64,000 nucleotides of DNA from Anisodus tanguticus (lineage: Eukaryota > Streptophyta > Magnoliopsida > Solanales > Solanaceae), in NCBI GenBank assembly GCA_034509755.1, contig CM067557.1, positions 40,854,001 through 40,918,000 of the forward strand, in the 5' to 3' direction. A model generated the notes under the pieces. It was not told the DNA's origin and did not search any database. It saw only the letters and a list, made by a program, of their open reading frames with translations. The position numbers and the translations under genes were made by a program. This document shows, in pieces, positions 1 through 10,064 of this stretch. Position 1 is the first letter of the stretch, and the number at the start of each line of letters is the position of its first letter.

Positions 1-821
1 CATATGTGATCTGGATACTCTGGTCCACTCTAGTTGCTTTGGCAGACTGAGTGTCCAAATTCTTTTTTGCCTTTCTTTTGGCCTTCAGATCATTTAAGAC
101 CTGGAACCGGTGACATGTTTGTCTTTAGTCCTCTTCCCTTGTGATTGGTGCCCAGGGAAATTCCTGGCGCTTGCTTAGTATTTGTCCACAATTCTAATTA
201 ATTGTAACCAAATAACAAATCTTTTTAGCCTTTTTTTCAAAAATCCAATCTTTAAAAAAGGGAAGTATGTGAAATTAAATCTCTGATTTTAAAGTGTAAG
301 GAATATAATAATTTTTCCTCGGGAAACCACTTTCATATTCCTAGCCTTACTTTACACACTTTAATCAGACATCATTTAATCTCATTACTTACAAGGAAGA
401 AAGTTAACTTAGCCCAATTTCGGATTCTGGCCCACGTCAGTCACTCTATTGGACTGAGTGTCCATTTTCTCCTTACCATAATTCGGATCCTTTGTCTGGG
501 ACAAATATAAGCTTCTGCTACAAGATAGAACAACATCTTCAGCCTTCTCCTCTTGTCCCAGTTGACATCCTCAACCTCTCGTGGGCGCTTTCTTCCACCA
601 CTCTTGGGAGCGGTGACACCATCAGCACCTTGACCGTCAACAGCATGACCAGCATAGGCGCTATGAACCTCAACATCAGAATCATAGTCTAGTTTGTTGA
701 CACAAATAAAGTTACTGTCAATGGAACTATCTTCAACCAGAAAACTACAACCATAACCAGATGTGATCACACAACTGTTGACCGACATCTTTCGAACACT
801 CCTTCAATCTTGCCTTAAAAT
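1..821 (-). mobile_element. Copia element A, internal region (partial, runs off left edge)
   Basis: This is the 5' end of a Ty1/copia-type element read on the - strand; the rest lies outside the window. It ends at the LTR at 822. It closely matches element B: the first 110 bases correspond to 13366-13440, and an open frame at 441-788 resembles the one at 14172-14603 in element B. Both frames share the stretch KRPRE.EDVNWDKRRRLKM. The first ATG lies only 33 bases inside the LTR, and no TGGTATCAGA-type primer binding site is visible there. Several stops interrupt the rest. Confidence 0.75.
441..788 (-). pseudogene. Copia A gag-like open frame, 115 codons
   Basis: This frame starts at a genuine ATG (786-788) next to the LTR, in the position of gag. 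It is rich in charged residues near its end (KRPREVEDVNWDKRRRLK), and element B keeps the same block in the same position. I do not recognise a capsid domain or a CCHC zinc knuckle. The shared position and sequence in two separate copies argue that it is coding sequence of the element, not chance. It stops early compared with a normal copia gag and is presumably a remnant. Confidence 0.5.
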
Positions 822-1812
822 TGTTGGGAAAATAGTACTGGAATAGTAAATAACTATTACAGTGATCGAAAGGATAGACTTCAAACATTACTACAATGAG
901 TTTTCAATCTTTGTCAATCTTGGACTAGAATTCCAATTCTGGATCTTGTATTCAGAAATACAAGAGCATGAACTGCTGCAACTGTGGCTTGTATGTCCGC
1001 TTGAGAATCTGACTTGGTTAACGTTCTTTAATAGTAAGATCCAACCTGAAACACTCAACAACAAATTAGATAATCACAACACCACCGGCTGAGTCGAGAG
1101 ATGACTCTCTATCTTTAAGACAAGATTGCCCCGTATATATCCTTTTACGTTGCTAGGCAATAGTCTCCCAAGATAAAACAACTACTAACACAATTGAGCA
1201 AAGGAAACTCAAATGTTTCTCTTGAAGAACTTTGAGTATTGAAAGAATGCTAAAGAGGAAGAAGGTTTTCACAATTTCTGTTTTGTTTTTCCTCCCAATG
1301 TGTTAACAATTGAGCCAAATGCCTCAATTTATAGTGTAAGAATTGTTTCTTCAAGTGCCAAGTAATGGCATTGAATCACCCATGTAATGGCAATGAATTG
1401 TTCAAGTAATGACACCCATTTATTAGCACAAATAATAGTTGATTAATGCTGGAATGAATGCCATTGAGGGCAGCCCAAAAGTCTTCAAAAAATCAAATTT
1501 TCGTCTCAGACTTTTTGCCAGGGAAGTGCCCCAGAGCCGCGGCCCTTTCCGACTCGTTCCATCTTTACACTATGCACAATTCTTCCTTCGTTTACCAACG
1601 TGAAACACTTGTCATTTGGCCAATGACCGTCCATCATTCTATGTCTCAAACACTTTACTTACGTACCAATATCTCTTTCACTAATGAAATTTACGATCCT
1701 TGATACAACGTGTGCACGTGTGTGGAAACGACGTTTCCCACGTGCGGGGCCCCAATTGTTCGAATCATAAATAATGGGATAAACTTTATTCCACATTAAT
1801 AAATTTCCAACA
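822..1812 (-). repeat. 5' LTR of copia element A
   Basis: The LTR is bounded by TGTTGG and CCAACA. It is homologous along most of its length to the two LTRs of element B (8880-10064 and 15938-17050), but at 991 bp it is shorter. Shared landmarks are the block near 1110 ending in AAGACAAGATTGCCCC, the TATA-like ATTTATA (read in reverse) at 1327-1333, and the block from 1575 to 1812 ending in AATAAATTTCCAACA. It lacks most of the GC-rich repeat seen in the element B LTR at 9660-9760. Confidence 0.8.
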
Positions 1813-2187
1813 CTCTATAGACTTGGCTATATGATAGCACCTCTATATCCATGTGGACATCACAAAATTGACGACCGTCTAGAATGCTAAACAAATAGTA
1901 GTACTAGTAAGTAAAAGTTGTCATCTTTAACATTTTAGATTCTTAGATGAGATGCATACCTAAATTATTCGTAATCGTAACTGCCCTCTAGACATGACCA
2001 TTTGATAGCCCAAATTGACAACCATTTAGAATGCCAAACAAACAATAGTACTTCTATTAGAGTTAAAGTTGTTCCAGATATAATATCAGTCTTGAAAATT
2101 AATGAAAATTGCTACTATTAATTAATCATTTTCTGACCTCATCGACATTAATGTTGATTTCTCTTACCAATAAATTTCAAATTGCAG
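1813..2187. other. AT-rich stretch, possibly the intron before the 2188 exon
   Basis: No gene is seen here. Two similar segments (about 1854-1912 and 2000-2050) share wording such as CAAATTGACAACCATTTAGAATG and look like an old local duplication. The right end carries a pyrimidine-rich tract and TTGCAG, suitable as a splice acceptor for the exon that follows. Confidence 0.4.
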
Positions 2188-2481
2188 AAAAAAGATGAAA
2201 CTAACCATTCAGGCGGAGCGCCACCAAGCACGCCATCCGGGTTATTTAAGAGGATCAATAAGCAGCCGACTGATAGGAGGCCACTGGCCGGTTCATCTTC
2301 ACCACCACCACCACCGCGGCCTTCTTCCTCCATCCACCGCTCCACATTGCATACTCCTAAGTCAGAACCAGTGCAAGTGCACCCTGAGGATGCTTCATTT
2401 CAAGACACTGATAATCTTGAAGACAATAATCTTCATGCTGCCAGGGCCAAACTAAGACGTTCCAACAAAGGGATCAGTTGA
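2188..2481 (+). pseudogene. Orphan 3'-terminal exon of an unidentified host gene
   Basis: An open frame of about 97 codons begins right after a good acceptor (TTTCAAATTGCAG) and ends at a TGA at 2479-2481. The product starts KKDETNHSGGAPPSTPSGLF and continues with RINKQP, a run of five prolines, and a charged C-terminus ending ARAKLRRSNKGIS. Base composition is clearly more GC-rich than the flanks, as expected of an exon. No upstream exons of this gene are visible; copia element A ends 375 bp upstream and may have separated or removed them. I do not recognise the protein family, so no function is offered. It may be the last exon of a broken gene or of one whose other exons lie left of the window. 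Confidence 0.45.
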
Positions 2482-2830
2482 CCAAATAATAGTCACACAA
2501 TAACGGAAAGTTTTTCTACAATTGTAAAAAAAAATAAAAAATGTGAGCAAAACATTTTTGAATGATATCTTTGTTCTTTTCCATTTTTTTTTATTTTCTA
2601 ATTTTGACAGAATTATATAAGAAATGAGTTTCTTTCGGTTATAACTTACTACTCCAAAGAAAAGTGATAAGAGAGTTGTAATGTACTCCTTATTCACTGC
2701 GTAGTGAGTAATGTGCTCTTTATCACAGCTTAGTGAGCGGCGGAGGCGGATTTTGGGTGGTGGACTGACACAGTTCGCGGAGGATGACGGGAGAGATGTC
2801 GGACTCGTCAAGAAAAGTATAATCAATTTT
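2482..2830. other. Junction region left of copia element C
   Basis: AT-rich sequence to about 2700, followed by a GC-richer segment (2720-2810) that could be remnant hinge sequence between integrase and RT of element C. No gene is recognised and no 3' LTR is seen. Confidence 0.35.
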
Positions 2831-3992
2831 TCAGAATTTTTGAATGGCCGAAAAAGGGAATGTGGTTTCGTCAAACGTGACGTGACGAGAGACGTGAATC
2901 TGACGGGTAGACAAGTCATAGCACATATAGCCCCTATGATTTGACGGAAATACTATGAAGATACACGGAGTGGTTCGAGGTGCCAATTTATGAGGAGCGG
3001 TGGAGGCCAGATTGGGGTAGCATAGGCAACCAAAAATCCAAAGATGATCATAGGAGGGTATCCGTCGGTATAATATTTCGGTTGGGGTCATGTTGTGAAG
3101 AGTGCTAGTAGGTAAAATATTGAGGACGTATTCTACCATTTTGACTGCATAGACCCAGAACGATGGAGGTAGGGAGGCATGAAACATGAGGGTATGAACC
3201 ATGTTGTTTATTGTGCGGATGATTAATTCTTCTTTGCCATTTTGAGGCGAGGTGTGGGGACATGAGAATCGGAAAATCATACCATTATTTCTACAGAATT
3301 GGTGAAACTGCTATTGAATTCACGACCATTATCACACTGAAAAGCTTTTATGACTTTCTCAAACTGTGTTTTAATAAAAGTACGAAACTCGAGAAAATTT
3401 GCAAAAAACTATGATTTAAATTTGAGTGGGTAGACCCAAATATAATGAGAAAATCATATAATAAGACAAGATAATATTTATGACCGAGTGAACTAGATAT
3501 AGGAGATGTCCACAAATCAGCATGAATAATATCAAAAAGGAAAAACGTAACACTTGAAGATGATTTAAAAGGTAGACGAACATGCTTGCCTAAAGAACAA
3601 GAAACAAAGTGCTGGGCAAGTTTCCCATTATTACATTTAATAAAATTATTTCCTCTAAGAAAATTAAAAACTGGAGCTCCTGGGTGGCCAAGCCTATTAT
3701 GCCAAGTTGACGGAGAGATAGCAGCGAGAGATATGGGAGAGCATGATCTGGCAGCAGAGGTGGATGGGAATGGATAGAGATCCCCCGTGCTATTGCATCT
3801 CGTAAGAGGTATCCCCGTACGAAGATCCTTCACAGTAAAACCAAAAGCGTCAAAGTGAACAGAGACAGAATTATTACGAGTAAATTTTTGGATAGAAATT
3901 AGGTTCTTCATTATTAAGGGGAAATGGTAGATGAGGCGGTGGTGTGTAGGTGGTACCATAACCCTAGATTGGAATGCGATGGACATTTCCAA
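2831..3992 (-). pseudogene. Copia C GAG-pre-integrase and integrase, broken
   Basis: The 3348-3992 frame holds the pre-integrase signature STWHNRLGHPG, then CSLGKHVRLPF and the integrase core opening FDIIHADLWTSP. The 2831-3280 frame continues the integrase with PHTSPQNGKEELIIRTINNM, WVYAVKMVEYVLNILPT and the C-terminal block SNHRGYMCYDLSTRQIHVSRHV. The two frames do not join, so at least one frameshift separates them, and the DDE core between them is damaged. Integrase would normally insert the cDNA into host DNA; this copy cannot. Confidence 0.8.
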
Positions 3993-4039
3993 CAGTAATG
4001 TATTGAGGATACTTTAAACGACACAATTTGGGAATATTA

Positions 4040-4100
4040 CCTGCAGAACAGGTGAGGTGAGATGTGACGCCCAAGTCCATGTACCAATTTTCATCGGGCT
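4040..4100 (-). pseudogene. Copia C protease, catalytic motif lost
   Basis: The sequence corresponding to the retroviral-type aspartic protease reads WYMDLGVTSHLTCS, where E2, E3 and E4 have DTGA (for example WYIDTGATSHMTSD). The codons at 4066-4077 give D-L-G-V, so the Thr of the D-T/S-G triad has been lost. With broken frames on both sides, this protease is inactive. Confidence 0.65.
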
Positions 4101-4437
4101 GCTACAAGTTTAGACTGGTAAAAGCCTGGCCCAAGTCAGTCGGGGCCAAACCAGAATGAAATTGTGGGTACTGGGCCTGCATGAAGTGGGCCTGGTGTGT
4201 CGGATACTGGGCTGAGAGAGCTGCTGGAGCGGGGGCCAATACCCCTTGCTGTGGATAAGGGAATTGGGCCACTGTGATGGCAGGAGGGGGAGCCTAGTGA
4301 CCCATCTGATAGGGTATAACTGGGCCAGTCCAGTGAGCAAAAGGACTGGGCTATTGCAGCTGTGTGTTTTGTTGTTAGCCGCGCCCCCTTTCCCACGCCC
4401 TTTGGCGCCACGTCCACCGCATCTGCCTCTGCTGCCC

Positions 4438-5208
4438 CTACCACCGCGACTGATTATTTTCCGACGGAGGCGAGGTGGCGATGATGTTATTTTGCGGAGA
4501 TGTTTCCACTGCTAACGCCTTCTGATTGTGCTCGTCCTGCTTTGCATGTCGGGTTTCTTCTAACAATAATTGCGAGCGGGCTTTGTTGAAACTAGGTAAC
4601 GGATCAACCTGCTGTTTCATGGTGGCTATAGTGTCGTAATCAATTTTTGGTAGGCCTGCAACTAATTGTAGGTCCATCTTTGTTTCAGAAATAGGTGCGC
4701 CAACGTTGGACAATTGGTCCGCTACGAGTTTCAACTACTTGCAATAATCAGACATGTTAGAGAAATTTTCAAGACGTGTATTATTAAACTGTTCTTCCAA
4801 ATACACAGCACGAATGTGCTTATTATCTTGAAAGATTTCCTCCAACCGAATCCATAACTCACGGGCCGTGACGCAAGTTTTCAGAATAGTAATGAGCATG
4901 TCCTGAGAGATAGTACTATAAATCCACTGTTTGACAATGGCGTCTAGACGATGCCATGTTGAGTCATCAACCTCAATGGGGCGAAGGAGGGAGTCGTCGA
5001 TATGGTCAAGCACGTTGTAAACACATGCATGAATACGGAATAGTTCAACCCATGGAGAATACTGACCGTTCTCTTGATCAAGAATTATAGGGATGAAGTT
5101 CTTGATATTAGTGACGGTAAGTGCTGGATGAACATAAGGTGATTTTGGTATGTTAAGGATGACGACATGAGAGGATGAGGCTGGCGTGGGGGTTGTGGGA
5201 GGAGTCAT
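4438..5208 (-). pseudogene. Copia C gag (UBN2-type), broken in two frames
   Basis: The frame at 4735-5208 opens with MTPPTTPTPASSSHVV and contains HPALTVTNIKNFIPIILDQE, WIYSTISQDML, LWIRLEEIFQDNKHIRAVYLEEQF and LENFSNMSDYCK. This is a typical plant copia capsid-like gag of the UBN2 type. A stop at the 4735 end separates it from the continuation at 4438-4734 (KLVADQLSNVGAPISETKMDL). The expected nucleocapsid and linker part at 4110-4444 is frame-damaged. Confidence 0.8.
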
Positions 5209-5362
5209 TATATTGGATTATAGGTATTGAAGAAGGAGAAAAGAAGACAAGGAAGAACACTAATGGTTGTTCTCGGCCAAAGAAGTGGACGCCGCCAGTG
5301 GTTGCAAAACCAAGGTGGGCGGCGGAACAAGAGAAGAGGAATTATGATTTTAGGATTTGGCT

Positions 5363-5372
5363 CTTGATACCA
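5363..5372 (-). promoter_or_regulatory. Primer binding site of copia C
   Basis: Read on the - strand this is TGGTATCAAG, directly next to the LTR. It is a variant of the TGGTATCAGAGC site complementary to the 3' end of initiator tRNA-Met that plant copia elements use to start reverse transcription. Confidence 0.6.
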
Positions 5373-5487
5373 TGTGAGATTGTATTAATCTTTCTTGAGG
5401 AGACTTTCTCATTAATACAAATATATATAGTGTACAATATGTAGAACCCTAGTACAATAAGAATCCTCTACTTACCATAATTCTACA
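5373..5487 (-). repeat. 5' LTR of copia element C
   Basis: The inner edge (TGTGAGATTG) follows the primer binding site exactly. The outer edge is placed at TTCTACA (5487) because that gives a TG...CA unit of about 115 bp. There is no partner LTR to confirm it, and 5490 is an alternative end. Confidence 0.55.
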
Positions 5488-5651
5488 TCATCAAAAATAT
5501 TTACATAATATATGAGATATATTCTAATTATGGTAGTGGAATTGAATTGAGGATTCTAAGTGGTCATGTACACGTTAATAGATAAACATATTTTGGAATT
5601 GTTATCCCTATCCCACAAATCAAACGACAATGTAAAAGTTAAAATGCTGAC
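5488..5651. other. Presumed LOG intron 2 remnant
   Basis: A short AT-rich stretch between the copia C LTR and LOG exon 2. It begins just past the exon 2 splice donor (- strand), so it is probably what is left of intron 2. Nothing else is seen. Confidence 0.4.
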
Positions 5652-6883
5652 CCTAGAACATGGCGCCCGACATCATGAACAGCCAGAGAAACAAGACCCA
5701 TCAAGCCCACGCTTCCACCTCCATACACTAAATCAATCTTTCTTTCCACCTTCATACACATCAAAATCATTAGCAAACTATCATCACCTCCAGAAAAAAA
5801 ATCACTACTACAGTACTACTCAATTTCTCCAAAATTTTACATAGTAGTAAAACATGAAATCATTAACAGGAATACACAACATCATTATTATTATACTCAA
5901 TATTATAAAACCAGAAAACCAATTCTAGAGACGTGCCAGAATGGTATTTTAAGATATTTTGTCATGCATGTGCATATATTTTCAAGGACTGAACAAATTA
6001 AAAAAGACACTTGTTAGGAGTCATGGTAACAAGGTGGCACGTTCTGTTACCCATGGAAAAGCATGAGTATTTTCAAGAACTGAATTAACAAAAAAAAATT
6101 AGATCATGCAAGAACACTGCTTAAAAAAAATTAGATCATGCAAGAACTCAATTAATTATTTTTCTATAACACACAAAAATGCCCTTCTTTAATTCTCTCT
6201 CTCATGCAAAACATAAGATAAATCCTAAACATTTACCTCTTATTTTCCATCATAATCATATACCCACCAAAAAGGTTTGGTTATTTGGGTAAATTAACTG
6301 TGAAAATCAACTGAACAAAAAGAATAGTACAAAATGATCAAGAAGATACAGACTAAAAAGGGTAAACTTTTGCTGGAAAGGGAAAAGGGAAAGATTGAAG
6401 GAACTCAAAGTAATAAAAATGGGTTCTTGATATTAGCTCTCTATCGGCTTTATTTGATGAACATTATGAAGATATTAAGCATGTTAAACTTGGAAAGAGA
6501 CATAAGGGGTTTAAAAATCATATTTTTCCATGAAAAAGTACAAAACTTTCTGCTTCATGTAAACAGAAAATGAAGAAGAAAAAGAAAATGGAAGGACTTA
6601 AAAATCATATTTTTCTATGAAAAGTACAAAACTTTCTGCTTCATGGAAACAAAAAAATGAAGAAAAAGAAAATGGAAGGGCTTAAAAATCATATTTTTAT
6701 CATGAGAAAAGCACAAAACTTTCTGCTGGAAATAGAAAATTTAGAAGAAAAAGAAAAGAAAGTGTAAAATAGTTACCAATTCTTTGCCTAAATCAATAGC
6801 AGCTTCTTGATAGCTAGGCTTTTTGCCAGAACTGCTTCCACAAAATAAATCCTATTAAACTTTGATTTTCTCTCTATTTCCAT
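5652..6883 (-). pseudogene. LOG: LONELY GUY (LOG) cytokinin riboside 5'-monophosphate phosphoribohydrolase, relic of exons 1-2
   Basis: LOG enzymes release active cytokinin bases from their riboside monophosphates. On the - strand exon 1 (6883-6777) starts with ATG and encodes MEIERKSKF, then after a frame break CGSSSGKKPSYQEAAIDLGK and EL, ending at a GTAACT donor. Exon 2 (5749-5652) follows an AG acceptor and encodes VERKIDLVYGGGSVGLMGLV, then SLAVHDVGRHVLG, ending at a GT donor in the usual phase. The GGGSVGLMG loop is intact. Exon 1 is 107 bp where 111 would keep the frame: four bases are missing around ICVF, and the frame of CGSSS has TAA-TAG just upstream, so no other start can rescue it. 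Q to L and G to V changes are visible in LVSQAV..GGRHV. The exons with the catalytic PGGxGTxxE motif are not in the window. I am confident of the family and of the pseudogene status. Confidence 0.85.
6511..6765. repeat. Three tandem copies of an 84-87 bp unit inside LOG intron 1
   Basis: The word TTAAAAATCATATTTTT recurs at 6511, 6598 and 6682. Each time it is followed by ATGA, AAAGTACAAAACTTTCTGCT and an A/G-rich tail with GAAGAAAAAGAAAATGG. The third copy is the most diverged. Confidence 0.8.
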
Positions 6884-8879
6884 TTTTTTATTTTTCCAAA
6901 TTTCCCTCTATATAAATATAAATATAAATATTGTATGTGTATTATGTTTTACTAAATGAGACCAAAAGTGGACAAGGGAAATAGAGAATGAGAAGAGAAC
7001 AAGGTGCAAGTTCCTTTTTGGCATTTACAAGGAAAAAAGACTACTTTTATAGGCCCTCGTTCAGCTGAGGGCTCAATTACAAAATATTTACAAATTCTTG
7101 TTTAATGATTTTATACTAGATAGTTCTTCTCTTATTGGCTAAAAGACGTACTTAAAAGAGTACTAAAGTATATTATATATACAAATTCCGTGTCTCCATT
7201 CTTTATTGCTTACAAACTGACCAAAAAAAAAAAGTAGTACGGTATATACATTCTTAGAAATATTCATTTTTGTTGGCTTTCTTATAAGCAAAAAGTTTTG
7301 GCGGAGATGCAAATTCTGTAACTAGAATACTGGGGTCCATAATTACCTCTTTGAAAAAAAAAAAAAAAAAAGGACTTGGAAACAGAAAATTTTCGACAAA
7401 AATAAAATAAAATAAATCAATAGTTTTTTCTTACTTTCGATCAGGAAAAAGATACAAAAATTAACTTTAAAAATTTCCATATGGATTGTTGCTTTTTTGT
7501 TGTCATATACAATATTAAAAGATAGTGATTCTGGTGGGATATATAGGATTTCTCCATCCTCGTTTAGAGGACTTAGTTCGAGTTTTAAATATTGAAAAAA
7601 ACTTATTAGGTAGCACATTTTCCTTAAATGAGTTCTACGCGGCGTAATCCAAATTAATTGACCTTCAAAATGAATATTAAATACTGGGTAAAAAATTAAA
7701 AAAATAAATTAATCTGCGTTAGAATAATATAAATGAATTGATATATGAAAAGTAATAGTAGATGAATTATTAGGTAGAAATTAGCTATTTTAAGGGTAAT
7801 TTTATCTTTAGATACTCTTTTTTCAGGTTATAGTTAATGTGAAATTCTCTTCCAAAATTCAAATGTAAAATGTTATATTAGCTACATGAAATAGAAATTA
7901 TTTTTCTATTTTGAATCAAATTAGTTTGGTTGATTAATAATTTGTCTACTCCCTCCATTCTTCTTCTATGCTCATACAACTTGTTTTTTTGTTCTCATTC
8001 AATGTTAGGCATTCATATTAGCGCTGGATTAATTAAAAATTATATTGTCTAAGGTTTTCTACGGAAATGCTCTATATCAAATATATCTTCATACTCAAAA
8101 CATTAATTTTTAAAGGAGGAACAACACATCTGAGGCACCACATTACATTTCTTACTGCTTGACCGTTTAATTACTGTGATGTAATTTTTTAGTTTGCTTT
8201 TTTATCAAAAATATATTTTTATATTTAAAAATAAATAAATTTTATTTTTTTAATTTTATTCTTAATAATAATAATAATTTATCGTCATATAAATAGTTAA
8301 GATTCAGTTTAAATTATAATTTCCGAAAAGCTTCTTTCCATCTTAATTTTGTTGTCAATCACAATTCACATAGTGCTTCATAAATTACAATAGAGGCAAG
8401 TCCATTTGGACATGGAAATTATTTTTTTTCAAAAGAAATAAATATTTCATATCAATGTTAGATTAACAATTTGTTACAATTTTTCAATTTCAACTTAGAA
8501 GTTAATTTTCAAGTTTGAAAAAGTTTTGCAGACCAATTTTTAATTTTTTTTTTCTTTCAGAAGGCTTCAATATTTTACCAAGTGAAATATATATTCAAAC
8601 TCAAGTGTATTGCATGTTAAAGCATAAGACCGAATTATTCAGCAGTTAAGGTAACTATATATGCAAGAAGAAATATTTCATTGAGACTATGCAAGATTTT
8701 TGTCTTTTTTTCTTGATTATTTACTTAGAATAACCCTTTCTTTTCTTGACCTTCTTCAGAGTTTTGATTTTAAAAAAAGGAACTTTTCTACCGTCTTTGT
8801 AATTACATTATCTTATTTCAATACAAAATACACCTTTATTAAAACAAATTTATACTTGTAAAAGAGGCGTACGATAACT
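6884..8879. other. AT-rich intergenic region, former LOG upstream region
   Basis: No coding sequence is recognised. CTCTATATAAATATAAATATAA near 6907 looks TATA-like but lies too close to the LOG ATG for a normal leader. ACTCCCTCCATTCTTCTTCTATG near 7951 resembles a Stowaway-type terminus, but no matching right end is found. Homopolymer runs occur at about 7353-7370. Confidence 0.4.
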
Positions 8880-10064
8880 TGTTGGATATGTAAAGCACGT
8901 ACGAGAATGATAAATAATTATTACAGTGATCGAAAGGATAAACAACAAAGATTATAACAACAAGTTGTCAATCTCTTGATCTTGAATTGGAACTTCAAAT
9001 CTGGATCCTGTATTCAGAAATACAAGAACATAAACTGCTACACTTGTGGCTTGTAAAACAACTGAGAATTCGAACGGTTAGAGTTCTTTGAGATTCAAGT
9101 TTACACCTGAAACACTTAGCAACCAATTAGATAATAACAACACCACCGGTTGAGTCGAGAGATGACTCTATGTATTTAAGACAAGATTGCCCCCATATAT
9201 AGGCTTTACGGAAGTGTGAACAATAGTCTCCCAAGATGAAACAACAAACTATCAAATTTGCAAAGCCTACACAAATGATCCCAGCGAAGAACACGAATAA
9301 TGAAGATTGCTAAGAAAATGATTGTTTATCAGAAAACTGATCTCTTGTGGTGTTGTTAACTTGTAAGTATGTTCACATGTTCCTCTATAGAATTGATCCA
9401 AATGCCTCAATTTATAGGTGTGCAAGATGGCCTTTCAAATGGCCCATAATGGCATTCAATTTCCATGTAATGGATGACATTTAACCCCCAAGTAATGTAG
9501 CAACATAATGGTCTAAGTAATGGCCATTATTGGGTGGATTCAATGTCATTGAAACCACCTTAACAGCTAAACCTATGGGATTCCGTCGAGCAGTCACTTC
9601 CAATGAAGCGCCGCAGCGCTAATTCAGCCAGAAACTCACGATGCTCACTGCCAATCAAGCACCGCGGCGCTGCAAGGGGGAGTCGCGGCGCTCCTACGCT
9701 GCAAGTGGGAGTCGCGGCGCTGCAAGGGGGAGCGGCGGCGCTCCGACGCCGCGGCCTAGTCCGGGAGGCGCCGTGGCCCTTCTCGGCTCCGCGACCCTTT
9801 TTCGACCCGTACCATCTTACACTTCGCATAATCCTCCCTTCGTTTACCAACGTGGAACACTTGTTATTTAGCCAATAACCGTCCATCATTCTATGTCTCA
9901 AACGTTTCACTTACGTACCAATATCTCTTTCATTAACGAAATTTACGATACTTGGCACTAAGATTGCACGTGTGTGGAAATGACATTTCCGACGTGCGGG
10001 GCCCTAATTGTTCGAATCATAAATAATGGGATAAACTTAATTCCACATTAGTAAATTTCCAGCA
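8880..10064 (-). repeat. 3' LTR of copia element B
   Basis: It begins TGTTGGATATG and ends AAATTTCCAGCA (the CCAACA end has one change). It matches the 15938-17050 LTR along its length but is 72 bp longer; much of the difference is a GC-rich repeat at 9660-9760 built from CGCGGCGCTGCAAGGGGGAG units. A TATA-like ATTTATA (reverse sense) lies at 9410-9416. The purine-rich CAAGAGGGAAT (reverse of 10065-10075) sits just inside and is the likely polypurine tract. Confidence 0.85.

Larger units (their letters stand above)
2831..5487 (-). mobile_element. Copia element C, 5' half only (5' LTR, gag, protease, integrase)
   Basis: Read on the - strand this element runs 5' LTR (5373-5487), primer binding site, gag, dead protease, GAG-pre-integrase and integrase. 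Homology stops near 2831 or a little below. Reverse transcriptase, RNase H and the 3' LTR are absent, so the element is truncated. It belongs to the same broad lineage as E2-E4 (shared gag opening HPALTV.NIKN and integrase words), but its LTR is different. It lies about 165 bp from LOG exon 2, and no later LOG exon is found beyond it, so its arrival or loss may be linked to the LOG truncation. Confidence 0.8.

Noticed and set aside
7951..8120. Possible Stowaway MITE (CTCCCTCCATTC end)
   Set aside because: No inverted partner end or TA duplication was found.
9560..9910. Open frames on both strands in the copia B LTR
   Set aside because: They lie within the LTR GC-rich array and occur in mirrored form on both strands; the matching LTR does not keep them.
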